64,000 nucleotides of DNA from the NCBI RefSeq assembly GCF_029893085.1, contig NZ_JARXWI010000003.1:124001-188000 (forward strand). Reading direction: 5' to 3'. Positions 35,705-44,235 of this stretch are shown in pieces. Numbering within the stretch: the stretch's first letter is position 1; each line of letters begins with the position of its first letter. The notes below the pieces were generated by a model. The model did not search any database and was not told the DNA's origin. It saw only the letters and a program-made list of their open reading frames with translations. The position numbers were made by a program, and so were the translations under genes. Source of the DNA: Parabacteroides sp. PFB2-10 (GTDB lineage: Bacteria; Bacteroidota; Bacteroidia; Bacteroidales; Tannerellaceae).

Positions 35705-37057
35705 CTACTTTTCTATTTTAGGAAGCTTTTTCTTCAGATACAAAAATCCGCATATTCCGGACACAAATGATCCGGCGAAGACTCCTAACTTCGCCTGGTT
35801 CAACAGGTCTAAGCCTGCCGCCGTGGTCACGTCAAACGACAGGTTGGCGATGAAGAGCGCCACCGTAAAACCGACACCTCCCAACATCGATACCCCGAAC
35901 AGCGTACGTTTATCCATACCTAACGGCATCGCTGCCAGTTTAAGTTTGACAAAAGCATACGAGAAGGTGAATATCCCAATCGTTTTTCCAACAAACAATC
36001 CCACGAATACGGCCAACGGAACATTGAGCAACGTGGCCGGCTCTATATCACCAAAGGTAACTCCGGCATTCACGAAAGCAAACAATGGAAGAATAAGGTA
36101 ATTCACCAACGGATGCAATTTGTCGGCTATACTCTGCAGCGGACTGATGGTTCGGTTGGCGATGGAGTGTATATTATTCAATACATGAATTTGAGTTGGA
36201 GAGAGAACTTCGCAATTCCGGGAGTGCTTGACCTCCGTAAAGTCGAGCATTTCCAGGTAACCGGCCATATTGCTTGAGAAACGTTTCAGGTTGATCTTAG
36301 GCTGCGCCGGGATGGTGAAAGCCACTAATACCCCGGCGATGGTGGCATGTATTCCTGACTCGAGGAAACACATCCAAACCAGGAACCCAACGAAATAGTA
36401 GAATATATTCTGATGTACCTTCATCCTTCCTGCCATATACAGAACGATTAAGAGCGCAAAAGAGAGCAATAAGGCCTGGAAGCTGATGTGAGAGCTATAG
36501 AAAATAGCGATCACTAAAATCCCTCCTATATCGTCAACCACCGCCAGTGCGGTCAGGAAGATGCGCATACTAAGTGGAACCCGCTTGCCTAATGCTCCTA
36601 ATACAGCCAGGGCAAAAGCGATATCTGTTGCCATAGGGATGGCGGCGCCTCGTACTTCAGGTGCCTGGTGACATACCAATACATAAAACAATACCGGAAC
36701 AATCATACCACCGCAAGCCGCTACGACAGGCAGGATCGATTTGCGTATGGAGCTTAATTCGCCGATCAGTATCTCTTGCTTGATTTCCAATCCGATCATA
36801 AAAAAGAAAACAGCCATCAGGGCATCGTTGACAAACTCCAACATACTCATGGGCTCGCCATGATGGGTGAAGAGTGTGATGGTGCCTAACTGTAGTTGTA
36901 TGGGGAAAGACAATAATTCGTGATAGGCATGCGCCCAGGGCGAATTAGCCAGTACCATAGCCACGATCGTTGCGATAAAAAGAAGTACACTGGCATTTGG
37001 CTTTTGGTTGGCAAAGCGACGAAGAGGTTTAAGAATAACTCGAATGTTACGTTCCAT
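35705..37057 (-). CDS. nhaA: Na+/H+ antiporter NhaA
   Basis: The 450-residue inner-membrane protein has about twelve helices. Its signature motif ALAVVDDIGGILVIA near residues 168-182 contains the two aspartates that bind Na+ or H+. ATDIAFALAVLGALG near 144 is also diagnostic. It expels sodium using the proton gradient and helps at alkaline pH or high salt. It is about 50 residues longer than E. coli NhaA, with the extra length in a central cytoplasmic loop (about 262-300). It is a single gene. A TATCTTTG element lies at 37116-37123 on the minus strand. Confidence 0.96.
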   Translation of the reverse strand: MERNIRVILKPLRRFANQKPNASVLLFIATIVAMVLANSPWAHAYHELLSFPIQLQLGTITLFTHHGEPMSMLEFVNDALMAVFFFMIGLEIKQEILIGELSSIRKSILPVVAACGGMIVPVLFYVLVCHQAPEVRGAAIPMATDIAFALAVLGALGKRVPLSMRIFLTALAVVDDIGGILVIAIFYSSHISFQALLLSFALLIVLYMAGRMKVHQNIFYYFVGFLVWMCFLESGIHATIAGVLVAFTIPAQPKINLKRFSSNMAGYLEMLDFTEVKHSRNCEVLSPTQIHVLNNIHSIANRTISPLQSIADKLHPLVNYLILPLFAFVNAGVTFGDIEPATLLNVPLAVFVGLFVGKTIGIFTFSYAFVKLKLAAMPLGMDKRTLFGVSMLGGVGFTVALFIANLSFDVTTAAGLDLLNQAKLGVFAGSFVSGICGFLYLKKKLPKIEK

Positions 37058-37192
37058 AAGTCAAATTAGAATATAAGTATATGATTGGCGAATAAGTCAC
37101 CTATGCTTTCGATTTCAAAGATACCTGTTTTCAAGGAAAGGATGGCAACCCCAAATGTAAAATCGACCAGAAATCCCTTGTTGCTGACCATT

Positions 37193-37789
37193 TTATTCCT
37201 TCAGGAAGGCCGATTCCACTTTTAACAGGCGGTTTGTCAACCGTTCGGCCTCGCTTTTCCGGATGCGCAGAGTCATTTCGCAATCGATTTCAAAACGCTG
37301 GGAGACGATTGTGGGGTTGTCTTCTTTAACGACACGCATGATACCATTCAAGTAAGGATATTCAAAAGCGATCGTTATGTCGACATCCACCGTGCGCTCT
37401 TCTATCTCTGCCTGGGCAATGGCATCGGCAGCAGCCGTGCGATAGGCCACTATTAGGCCGCTGGTTCCCAGCTCTACGCCACCGAAATAGCGGACAACAA
37501 TGACCAGTATATCTGTCAGTTCGTTGGAATTGATTTGCCCTAAGATAGGCTTTCCGGCTGTGGAAGAGGGCTCGCCGTCGTCGTTGGCGCGAAAGACTGT
37601 CCGCTCAGCCCCCAGCATATAGGCCCAGCACACATGGCGGGAGTCATAGTATTGTTTGCGATATTTGTCGACTTCCGCTTTTACCTCCTCCACCGTGCGC
37701 ACAGGAATGGCAAACGCAAGGAAGCGGCTTCGTTTCTCAGAGTAAAAACCTTCCGACAAACCCTTAATCGTTTTGTAGCTATCTGTCAT
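37193..37789 (-). CDS. YigZ/IMPACT-family protein
   Basis: The 198-residue product has the N-terminal UPF0029 domain with KRSRFLAFAIPV near residues 18-29, DDGEPSSTAGKPIL near 75-88 and RYFGGVELGTSGLIVAYRTA near 103-122, followed by a short ferredoxin-like C-terminal domain. The eukaryotic relative IMPACT and yeast Yih1 bind the Gcn1 translation regulator. The bacterial role is unsettled, with links to ribosome or protein-quality functions. It lies 11 bases downstream of a small conserved-looking gene on the same strand. Confidence 0.92.
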   Translation of the reverse strand: MTDSYKTIKGLSEGFYSEKRSRFLAFAIPVRTVEEVKAEVDKYRKQYYDSRHVCWAYMLGAERTVFRANDDGEPSSTAGKPILGQINSNELTDILVIVVRYFGGVELGTSGLIVAYRTAAADAIAQAEIEERTVDVDITIAFEYPYLNGIMRVVKEDNPTIVSQRFEIDCEMTLRIRKSEAERLTNRLLKVESAFLKE

Positions 37790-37800
37790 GGTGTAGCCTG

Positions 37801-38022
37801 TTAATCAGGTATTTTTGTCCTTTCTTCTTCTTCGAGATAGGCGCGGAAATCCTTCATAATCTCTTCAATCTCCTCAATGAAATAAGGATCTTTCACCCTT
37901 TCTTTTACGGCGTCATAATAGGCTTCAATAGCGGCAAGCGCACATCTGTCTTGCCCGCGCAATACAAAATAGGGTTCATCTTTCTCAAAACATTGCTTGA
38001 TCATCTGGATCGGATTCTTCAT
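37801..38022 (-). CDS. Small acidic helical protein of unknown function
   Basis: The 73-residue product begins MKNPIQMIKQ and is mostly helix-forming and charged, with no signal peptide or membrane segment. It contains EPYFVLRGQDRCALAAIEAYY in its first half and an acidic EEIEEIMKDFRAYLEEEER segment. It is probably co-transcribed with the yigZ-like gene, which starts 11 bases after its stop. I do not recognise the family. Codon use, a sensible start and close spacing support it as a real gene. Confidence 0.7.
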   Translation of the reverse strand: MKNPIQMIKQCFEKDEPYFVLRGQDRCALAAIEAYYDAVKERVKDPYFIEEIEEIMKDFRAYLEEEERTKIPD

Positions 38023-38072
38023 CTTCTATCTCTCTTGAGTTGGTAAGGGTACAAATTTACAAAATTAATCCC

Positions 38073-38115
38073 AAAAAAAAGCTTTAGCCAAATACCTCCC
38101 GCACTCGACTAAAGC
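38073..38115 (-). terminator. Terminator for a small leftward transcript
   Basis: On the minus strand GCTTTAG pairs with CTAAAGC across a 21-base loop, followed by eight T. It lies 250 bases past the stop of the 66-residue membrane-protein gene, so the transcript from there has a long tail or contains the short frame at 38166-38267. Confidence 0.65.
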
Positions 38116-38165
38116 ATAGAATCTTTTAAATCTTTCGTCATCTGCTCACGCAGAATTATTCACAA

Positions 38166-38267
38166 TTAATTCTCACTACTAACCTGTTTTACAGTAATGG
38201 TATTCCCATTCATGCAAACCAATACAAATGTGTTAAATTTTCGTATTCTATAATAAGGACGGTTCAC
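38166..38267 (-). CDS. Possible 33-residue small protein
   Basis: A short frame begins at a GTG (38265-38267) with AAAGGA just ahead and ends in TAA 50 bases before the terminator at 38073-38115. The predicted peptide is basic at the start (VNRPYYRIRKF), hydrophobic in the middle (NTFVLVCMNG) and polar at the end. The spacing between the AAAGGA and the GTG is too short for a good ribosome site. An ATG at residue 19 would leave only 15 residues. It may be real or part of a 3' untranslated region. Confidence 0.25.
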   Translation of the reverse strand: MNRPYYRIRKFNTFVLVCMNGNTITVKQVSSEN

Positions 38268-38365
38268 ATCCTTTGAACCCTAAAGGAAGTGAGAATAAAA
38301 TGCAAAAAGAAAGCTTTTTTAAGAATAGTCGGACGGAATTAAACAATCCTTTACGTTTGTCCGGT

Positions 38366-38566
38366 TTACTGTTTACCCTTGAAGTTCTTATTGACAAAAA
38401 TGATAGACAGGATGAAATTGACAACAAGCACCCCGCCACAACAAGCAATATAGAAAGCCAGCCAGGGCTTTTCCGGTTCCAGGACAAAATAGGCAATCGT
38501 AGCCGCCAGGGCTATTACGGCGGCTATTATAATCAGTATGCGGATAATTATTTTCTTTTTTTTCAT
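38366..38566 (-). CDS. Small two-helix membrane protein
   Basis: The 66-residue product starts MKKKKIIIRI, has two membrane helices (about residues 8-28 and 37-57) joined by LEPEKPWLAF, and ends with basic residues. The start is positively charged, consistent with an inside N-terminus. I do not recognise a family. It lies 34 bases downstream of the TlpA-like gene's stop and might be co-transcribed with it. Confidence 0.65.
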   Translation of the reverse strand: MKKKKIIIRILIIIAAVIALAATIAYFVLEPEKPWLAFYIACCGGVLVVNFILSIIFVNKNFKGKQ

Positions 38567-38600
38567 GTATATCGGATGAATTAGATTCGTTTGAGTGTTT

Positions 38601-39719
38601 TTACTTCAATACCTCCCGTAGTTTCTCTTCCAGCGCTTTGCCACGCAGATTCTTGGCAATGATCGTACCGTCCTTGTCGATCAACACCGTATGCGGAATA
38701 CTATTCACTCCATAAAGCGTGGCTGCTTCATTGTGCCAGAACTTCAGGTCGGACATCTGCGGCCAAGTAATATGCAGATCGGCAATGCCTTTCTTCCAGG
38801 CCTCGTCCGTACGGTCCAAAGAAACGCCTACGATTTCGAAGTCATGGTTCGCGTATTCTTTATACAGAGCAACCAAATGCGGCATATCCGCCCGGCAGGG
38901 AGGACACCAGGAGGCCCAGAAATCAATCAGAACCACTTTCCCTTTACCTGCGTAATCGGATAGTTTGCGCATTCTCCCCTGCGGATCTGCCATATCAAAA
39001 TCGCTGAATGACTTGCCAACAGCCACCTTTTCCAGTATAGCCAAATGCTCTATGATGCGATCGATTCCAGGTACCACCAAGAATTCTTCTCCTGCTTTTG
39101 AAATGATCTCGCGTCTTTCCTCTTCGTTCAGGTCATACCTGAAGTCATATAACAGCTTAGCCGATGTCAGAGCATTGGGGTTCTTCTCTATATATTCTTT
39201 GACCAGCACGAGGGCCTCGGCTTCGATTTGTTCATATTGCTCCTCCGCTCTGTTGACGATATCGTCATTATCTGAATTCATACGGTCTATCACCGCCCCC
39301 ATCTCTTCGCGAACCTTCCACAAATCCTTTTGCAGTTGGCTGAAAGAGTTGTTTTCGGGTGTGCCTGAAACGGTGGATAATTCATTTATATCGATAGAGT
39401 ATTTCGCGTTTTGTAACGTAAGTAAAGCGGTAAAAGGAGCCACTTCACCGGTATTTGTCTGGGCTTCGTCGTTTTCTTTATCTATAAAATGTAATGTATA
39501 TAACGCGGGGCTGTCCTGTTCTCCTTTCATGGCGAATTTACCCTTTTCAACCAACGCGCTGTCTTTGGGCATTGCCCGGACGGCTCCATATTCATACAGA
39601 TAAACATATTTTCCGTCGTACTTGCTATCGGCAACAGTACCCTTTATGTCATAGTGGCTCCTTTCCCCACAAGCCAGCAGACATAAGGTCATGATGGGGT
39701 AGATGAATAACTTTTTCAT
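38601..39719 (-). CDS. TlpA-like thiol-disulfide lipoprotein with DUF4369 domain
   Basis: The 372-residue product has a lipobox (LCLLACGE, cysteine near 17). A DUF4369 domain covers about 25-140, a helical middle about 145-230, and a thioredoxin-like domain about 240-372 carries WASWCPPCRADMPH near 270. The CPPC motif points to disulfide reduction in the periplasm. Relatives reduce cytochrome c or cell-envelope thiols. The cis-proline region is NSIPHTVLIDKDG near 338. I used the ATG at 39719 (MKKLFIYPIM) since a signal peptide begins there. Bacteroidales carry many paralogues, so the partner cannot be named. Confidence 0.9.
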   Translation of the reverse strand: MKKLFIYPIMTLCLLACGERSHYDIKGTVADSKYDGKYVYLYEYGAVRAMPKDSALVEKGKFAMKGEQDSPALYTLHFIDKENDEAQTNTGEVAPFTALLTLQNAKYSIDINELSTVSGTPENNSFSQLQKDLWKVREEMGAVIDRMNSDNDDIVNRAEEQYEQIEAEALVLVKEYIEKNPNALTSAKLLYDFRYDLNEEERREIISKAGEEFLVVPGIDRIIEHLAILEKVAVGKSFSDFDMADPQGRMRKLSDYAGKGKVVLIDFWASWCPPCRADMPHLVALYKEYANHDFEIVGVSLDRTDEAWKKGIADLHITWPQMSDLKFWHNEAATLYGVNSIPHTVLIDKDGTIIAKNLRGKALEEKLREVLK

Positions 39720-39814
39720 ACATTTATCATTTAAGTTCACCGGCAAAGATAGGCGTTTCCCGGAGACTCCTCTCTTTTTTTATTTAAAAAGTAATAAAAC
39801 GCCCTTCTACAGGG

Positions 39815-41728
39815 CTATTCCTCGTCAGAGGCAAAAGAGAGGTAACCATCGCACAGGGAAAAGCGCGAATCGTTGTCGGCTAAAAACCGAACGGTTTCGA
39901 TGATTTTGTCCATCGGAAAAGAGAGTGTATGCACCAGCTCTTTTATATCAACCGGTTCGGTAGTCAGCGTCTCTTCGAGAGCCGTGCGGATGGCGTTGAA
40001 CTCCTGATTGGTCAGACCGGTCGCATGCTTGGCTCTGCACACATCGCAGATACCGCAATCGGCCGATTCTTTCTCCCCAAAGTAGCGCAATAACATCCGG
40101 CTCCGGCACACCGTATCGTTATCGATATATTCCAATACTTTCCCGATACGCGTTTCAAAACGGTCTTTTCTCTCTTCGTATGCCGAGCGGGGAATCTTCA
40201 GATATTTCAGTTCTTCCCGGGTTTGGGTGTAGATAATAAGTGGAATCTTCTTCCGTGGAATATAGTTGACAATCCTGTATTTCGACAGGTTGATCAATAG
40301 ATCGTACACCTGTTGCCCGCTGACACCCGCCTTGGTCGCTATGGCTGCCTCATTGATGTAGGCATAATCGGTAAAAATGCCCGTATAAGAGCGTAAGATC
40401 ACATGAAGAATGTCGTCCGTAACCTGATCCTGCCGCAGATGGCGATACAATTCCTCGCGGGTGGCGGTGAATCGCAGCCGGGAAGCATTCTCGATCTCTT
40501 CCGTGTATTCGATATACCCCGATAGTTCCAGTATTTTGAGTGCGTGGTGTGCCTGCAACATGGAGAAGCGGAAGACATGACAAAAATCCTCCAACATAAA
40601 ATCGTGTACCGTTTCTAATCCATACCCCACAGCAATCTGGTAATAGTTGCCTAACGCCTCATAGACACGGGCAATAAACTCTTTATCCGGAAACTCGTCG
40701 GCCAGTCGCTTTTTGAGCTTTGTATTGTCGATGCCCGAACAGAGAGCTACGGCATAGGCTTTCTGCTCGTCGCGCCCCGCACGCCCGGCTTCCTGGAAAT
40801 ATTCTTCCAACGATCCCGGCATATCAATATGCACCACCAGCCTCACGTCCGGTTTGTCGATACCCATACCAAAGGCGTTTGTCGATACAATTACGCGACA
40901 TTCATTGTTTTTCCATCGATTCTGCTTGGCTGTTTTGTCTTCCCTGTTCAGCCCCGCATGGAAAAAGTCGGCGCTGATGCCCTGGCTCCTGAGGTGATCG
41001 GCAATCTCTTTCGTGCGTTTCCGGTTGCGCACATACACAATAGCCGATCCTCTTACCCGCTCCAAAACATAGACCAACTGGTCGAGCTTGTCGTCTGTCC
41101 TTCGCACCGTATAGGAAAGGTTCGGGCGTAAAAAGCTTTTTTGGAAAACATTCTTTTTCTTAAACAATAGCTTTTCCTGGATGTCGTCGACTACAACCGG
41201 GGTAGCTGTGGCGGTCAGTGCCAGTAGTGGCACATCAGGCAGTTGCTCCCGTATATCGGCTATTTTAAGGTAAGAAGGGCGGAAGTCGTAACCCCATTGC
41301 GAGATACAATGGCATTCGTCGACCACCAACAGGCTGACTTGCATGGCTTGCAGTTTTGCCTGAAACACCTCTGTACTGAGCCGTTCGGGGGATATGTAAA
41401 GGAATTTGTAATTGCCGAAGATGCAGTTTTCCAGTTGGGTGATGATCTCTTCGCGTCGCATGCCGGAATAAACGGCTGTCGCTTTGATGCCCAAGCGTCG
41501 CAGGTTGTCCACCTGGTCTTTCATCAGGGCAATCAGGGGCGTAACCACCAGGCATACACCCTCCATTGCCATCGCCGGCACCTGGAACGTGATCGATTTT
41601 CCTCCGCCGGTGGGCATAAGACCAAGGGTGTCGCGACCCTCACAAACCGATCGGATGATATCTTCCTGCAGCGAACGAAACGCATCGTGTCCCCAGTATT
41701 TCTGTAATATATCCAGGTAGGTATTCAC
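39815..41728 (-). CDS. recQ: RecQ-family ATP-dependent DNA helicase
   Basis: The 637-residue protein unwinds DNA 3' to 5' in recombination and fork repair. It has helicase motifs LMPTGGGKS near 36-44, DECHC near 137, ALTATATP near 170 and the QEAGRAGRD motif VI near 322. A zinc-binding region follows, with cysteines in CRSRMLLRYF, CGICDVC near 530-560. A winged helix follows; the last 65 residues do not resemble a normal HRDC domain. The stop of the recJ gene lies 5 bases upstream, so RecJ and RecQ are co-transcribed. They also act together in the RecFOR pathway. Confidence 0.95.
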   Translation of the reverse strand: MNTYLDILQKYWGHDAFRSLQEDIIRSVCEGRDTLGLMPTGGGKSITFQVPAMAMEGVCLVVTPLIALMKDQVDNLRRLGIKATAVYSGMRREEIITQLENCIFGNYKFLYISPERLSTEVFQAKLQAMQVSLLVVDECHCISQWGYDFRPSYLKIADIREQLPDVPLLALTATATPVVVDDIQEKLLFKKKNVFQKSFLRPNLSYTVRRTDDKLDQLVYVLERVRGSAIVYVRNRKRTKEIADHLRSQGISADFFHAGLNREDKTAKQNRWKNNECRVIVSTNAFGMGIDKPDVRLVVHIDMPGSLEEYFQEAGRAGRDEQKAYAVALCSGIDNTKLKKRLADEFPDKEFIARVYEALGNYYQIAVGYGLETVHDFMLEDFCHVFRFSMLQAHHALKILELSGYIEYTEEIENASRLRFTATREELYRHLRQDQVTDDILHVILRSYTGIFTDYAYINEAAIATKAGVSGQQVYDLLINLSKYRIVNYIPRKKIPLIIYTQTREELKYLKIPRSAYEERKDRFETRIGKVLEYIDNDTVCRSRMLLRYFGEKESADCGICDVCRAKHATGLTNQEFNAIRTALEETLTTEPVDIKELVHTLSFPMDKIIETVRFLADNDSRFSLCDGYLSFASDEE

Positions 41729-41733
41729 CCCTC

Positions 41734-43461
41734 CTACTCTTCTTCGGTCTTGATATCTTTTATCATCAATTGTATGGAGGTGTTCCCGTTATAGGTATTC
41801 TCCTCAATCGTGTAGCATATATCGAACGGATTCATCGCCTTTATGTGTTCGTTAAAGGCATGTTTTCCAAAAGCAATGGCATGTGCCGGCAAATGGGTGG
41901 AGTTGTCTATCAGATCCAGTTTGATATGTTCCTGATCTTTTCCTACCAGTTTGCTGGTGCCAAAGTCTTTTATCTCCTTCGAACAGAATACCGGCTTTTG
42001 ATTGTCGGGCCCGAACGGATTCATCCGCTTCAGGTCGTTCATCAATTTCTGGTTGATATCCTTGAGTTCGATGATGGCATCGATGTCGATTTGCGAAACC
42101 ATTTGCTCCGGAACGATCTCTTCCGCGGCAATTTCCGTAAAACGTTTTTTGAATTCCTCCAGATTCTCCGGTTTCAGGGAGAGGCCGGCCGCGTAGGTAT
42201 GTCCACCGAAGTTTTCCAACAGGTCGCGGCAGCTTTCGATGGCTTTGTAAATATCGAATCCGGTGATCGAACGAGCCGAACCGGTAATCAGTTCGGACGA
42301 TTGGGTTAACACCACCGCCGGACGGTAATATTTCTCCGTCAAGCGGGAGGCCACAATCCCGATAACTCCTTTGTGCCATTCCGGGTTGTAAACGACAATC
42401 GCTTTATGATCCTCCATGTTCCGGATATCATCGATGATGGCATTCGCCTCGTCCGTAATGCGTTTATCTAACTCCCGCCGGTCATTGTTGTATTGGTCGA
42501 TCTTTTCGCTCTTCTCACGAGCCGATTGGATATCGTTTGTAAGCAATAGATCCACCGCCTCTTTCCCGTTCTCCATGCGTCCGGAGGCATTGATACGCGG
42601 GCCGATCTTGAAAACAATATCACTCATGGTGATCTCTTTTCCGGTCAGTCCGCAAATATCTATGATTCCTTTCAATCCATGGCTGGGATTGGTATTCAGT
42701 TGGCGCAGGCCATAATAAGCCAGGATCCGGTTTTCTCCCGTGATGGGCACAATATCGGAAGCGATGCTTACGGCAGTCAGATCCAATAGTTTTTCCAACT
42801 CTTTAAACTCAAAGCCGTTGCTAAGCGCAAAAGCGTGCATGAACTTAAAGCCCACACCACAACCCGATAAATGTTCGTAAGGATAGGTAGAATCGGTTCG
42901 TTTGGCATCCAACACGGCTACGGCATCTGGCAAGGTGTCGTCCGGCATGTGGTGATCGCAAATAATAAAGTCGATGCCTTTCTGTTTGGCATATTCGATT
43001 TTGTCGATCGCTTTTATGCCGCAATCTAACGAAATGATCAGGCCAACACCATTTTCGGCTGCATAATCGATGCCTTTGTAAGAAATGCCATATCCCTCGT
43101 CGTAACGATCCGGGATATAATAATCAAGAGAAGATGTATAAGTGCGCAGGTATTTGTAAACCAAAGCCACCGCTGTCGTACCATCTACATCATAATCGCC
43201 ATACACCAAAATTTTTTCTTTATTCCCCAGCGCCCTGTTCAGTCGTTTTACCGCTTTGTCCATGTCCGGCATCAGGAACGGATCATGGAGGTTTTTCAGG
43301 TTGGGTTTAAAGAATTTCTTAGCTTCTTCCACAGAAGAAATCCCCCGCTGTATAAGCAAAAGAGCCACTACCGGGCTAATCCCCAGTTGGGTAGCCAGCT
43401 CATCTCGTTTATGTAATTGTTCTTGTGTAGGGGTTTGTAAATTCCATTTGTGAATAGTCAT
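41734..43461 (-). CDS. recJ: Single-stranded-DNA-specific 5'-3' exonuclease RecJ
   Basis: The 575-residue enzyme has the DHH phosphoesterase core: GDYDVDGTTA near 88-97, FIICDHHMPDD near 161-171, and SGCGVGFKF near 200. The DHHA1 region has INASGRMENG near 290 and GGHTYAAGLSL near 415. It degrades 5' ends to make single-stranded DNA for recombination and mismatch repair. It is the first gene of the recJ-recQ pair. A TAGCTTTG -7 element lies on the minus strand at 43496-43503. Confidence 0.96.
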   Translation of the reverse strand: MTIHKWNLQTPTQEQLHKRDELATQLGISPVVALLLIQRGISSVEEAKKFFKPNLKNLHDPFLMPDMDKAVKRLNRALGNKEKILVYGDYDVDGTTAVALVYKYLRTYTSSLDYYIPDRYDEGYGISYKGIDYAAENGVGLIISLDCGIKAIDKIEYAKQKGIDFIICDHHMPDDTLPDAVAVLDAKRTDSTYPYEHLSGCGVGFKFMHAFALSNGFEFKELEKLLDLTAVSIASDIVPITGENRILAYYGLRQLNTNPSHGLKGIIDICGLTGKEITMSDIVFKIGPRINASGRMENGKEAVDLLLTNDIQSAREKSEKIDQYNNDRRELDKRITDEANAIIDDIRNMEDHKAIVVYNPEWHKGVIGIVASRLTEKYYRPAVVLTQSSELITGSARSITGFDIYKAIESCRDLLENFGGHTYAAGLSLKPENLEEFKKRFTEIAAEEIVPEQMVSQIDIDAIIELKDINQKLMNDLKRMNPFGPDNQKPVFCSKEIKDFGTSKLVGKDQEHIKLDLIDNSTHLPAHAIAFGKHAFNEHIKAMNPFDICYTIEENTYNGNTSIQLMIKDIKTEEE

Positions 43462-43645
43462 TATATATTGTTTTTTCTTTTTTCTCTCTCAGGGACAAAG
43501 CTATAACGCGTTTGTTATTTATTACGCTCTGTCTTGAACCCGTAAAGTTAAACATTTAAGCGGATAACCCATACATACGGGTCAAAAATAGTACATCCGA
43601 TTTGCTTTTTTTTAAAATAAAGTCAGCCGATGTAGCAAAACACAA

Positions 43646-43792
43646 GTGTAAGCTGAGGAGGCAATTTTTGCCCAAAACCGAGGGGTTTTGCTTACACTTC
43701 AAATGTTAACAAATACTAACTCCCGGGAGTTTATCTCCAAAGTCCCGGGTTTTCGGAAATAAAGTCCCGCGATTTTGACAAATTGTCAAAAT
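43646..43792 (+). repeat. Composite intergenic repeat, copy C
   Basis: GTGTAAGC (43646-43653) pairs with GCTTACAC (43690-43697). AAATGTTAACAAATACT follows, then three iterons AACTCCCGGGAGTTTATC.., AAAGTCCCGGGTTTTCG.. and AAAGTCCCGCGA, and the end palindrome TTTTGACAAATTGTCAAAA at 43773-43791, perfect with 9-base arms. This is the most regular copy. The hairpin interior differs from the other copies. It lies in the 774-base gap between recJ and the sigma54 regulator. Confidence 0.88.
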
Positions 43793-43909
43793 GAGTATGC
43801 GCAAAATCCCCCACCTTTCGAACAATACATTTTTATAATACCCGCGGGCATCCCGAAGGAAGATCTTCTTTGTCGGCTGTTGTTTTAGGAGGCAATGGGG
43901 AATAGGAAC

Positions 43910-43947
43910 GGGGAGATTTTCCACAGATGGGGACTTTTTCCACAACC
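43910..43947 (+). repeat. Two tandem 19-base units carrying TTTTCCACA
   Basis: GGGGAGATTTTCCACAGAT is followed directly by GGGGACTTTTTCCACAACC, 14 of 19 positions alike. TTTTCCACA in each (43917-43925, 43936-43944) differs by one base from the DnaA box TTATCCACA. The rest of this gap to 44130 is A/T-rich and holds no gene I can support. Confidence 0.6.
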
Positions 43948-44135
43948 CCATAAATTGATTCCCGACCGTGTCGACAAATAATAAAAAGAGATTAACAACT
44001 CATAGACAATCACTTACAAACAAACAGTCGTTTAATTCATTTTCTGGCACGCTATTTTCTATATAATAAGTGAAATACGTTTCTACATTTATCCCCGTAA
44101 CACATTCGAAAGTTTGACTTTCGTCTGACTGAACA

Positions 44136-44172
44136 CAAAAAAAAGAACACCTAGCGAGGTGTTCTTTTTGTT
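44136..44172. terminator. Bidirectional terminator between divergent genes
   Basis: AAAAGAACACCT pairs perfectly with AGGTGTTCTTTT around AGCG, with A and T runs on both sides, so it can stop transcripts from either direction. No annotated gene ends here: recJ and the sigma54 regulator diverge away from it. Its T-run supplies the TTTG of the next promoter. Confidence 0.85.
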
Positions 44173-44197
44173 TTTATACTTTTGTGACTTATCTTTG
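44167..44197 (+). promoter_or_regulatory. Consensus promoter of the sigma54-type regulator
   Basis: TTTG at 44167-44170 and TATCTTTG at 44190-44197 are 19 bases apart, a full match to the Bacteroides consensus. The start site would be near 44204, about 32 bases ahead of the ATG at 44236. Confidence 0.8.
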
Positions 44198-44235
44198 CCC
44201 TTATAGTTTTGGGAATTGTAAGGAACGAACAAAAT

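Noticed and set aside
43910-43947. Replication origin
   Set aside because: Two near-DnaA boxes are too few, and no dnaA, dnaN or other origin gene is near; kept only as a low-level finding.
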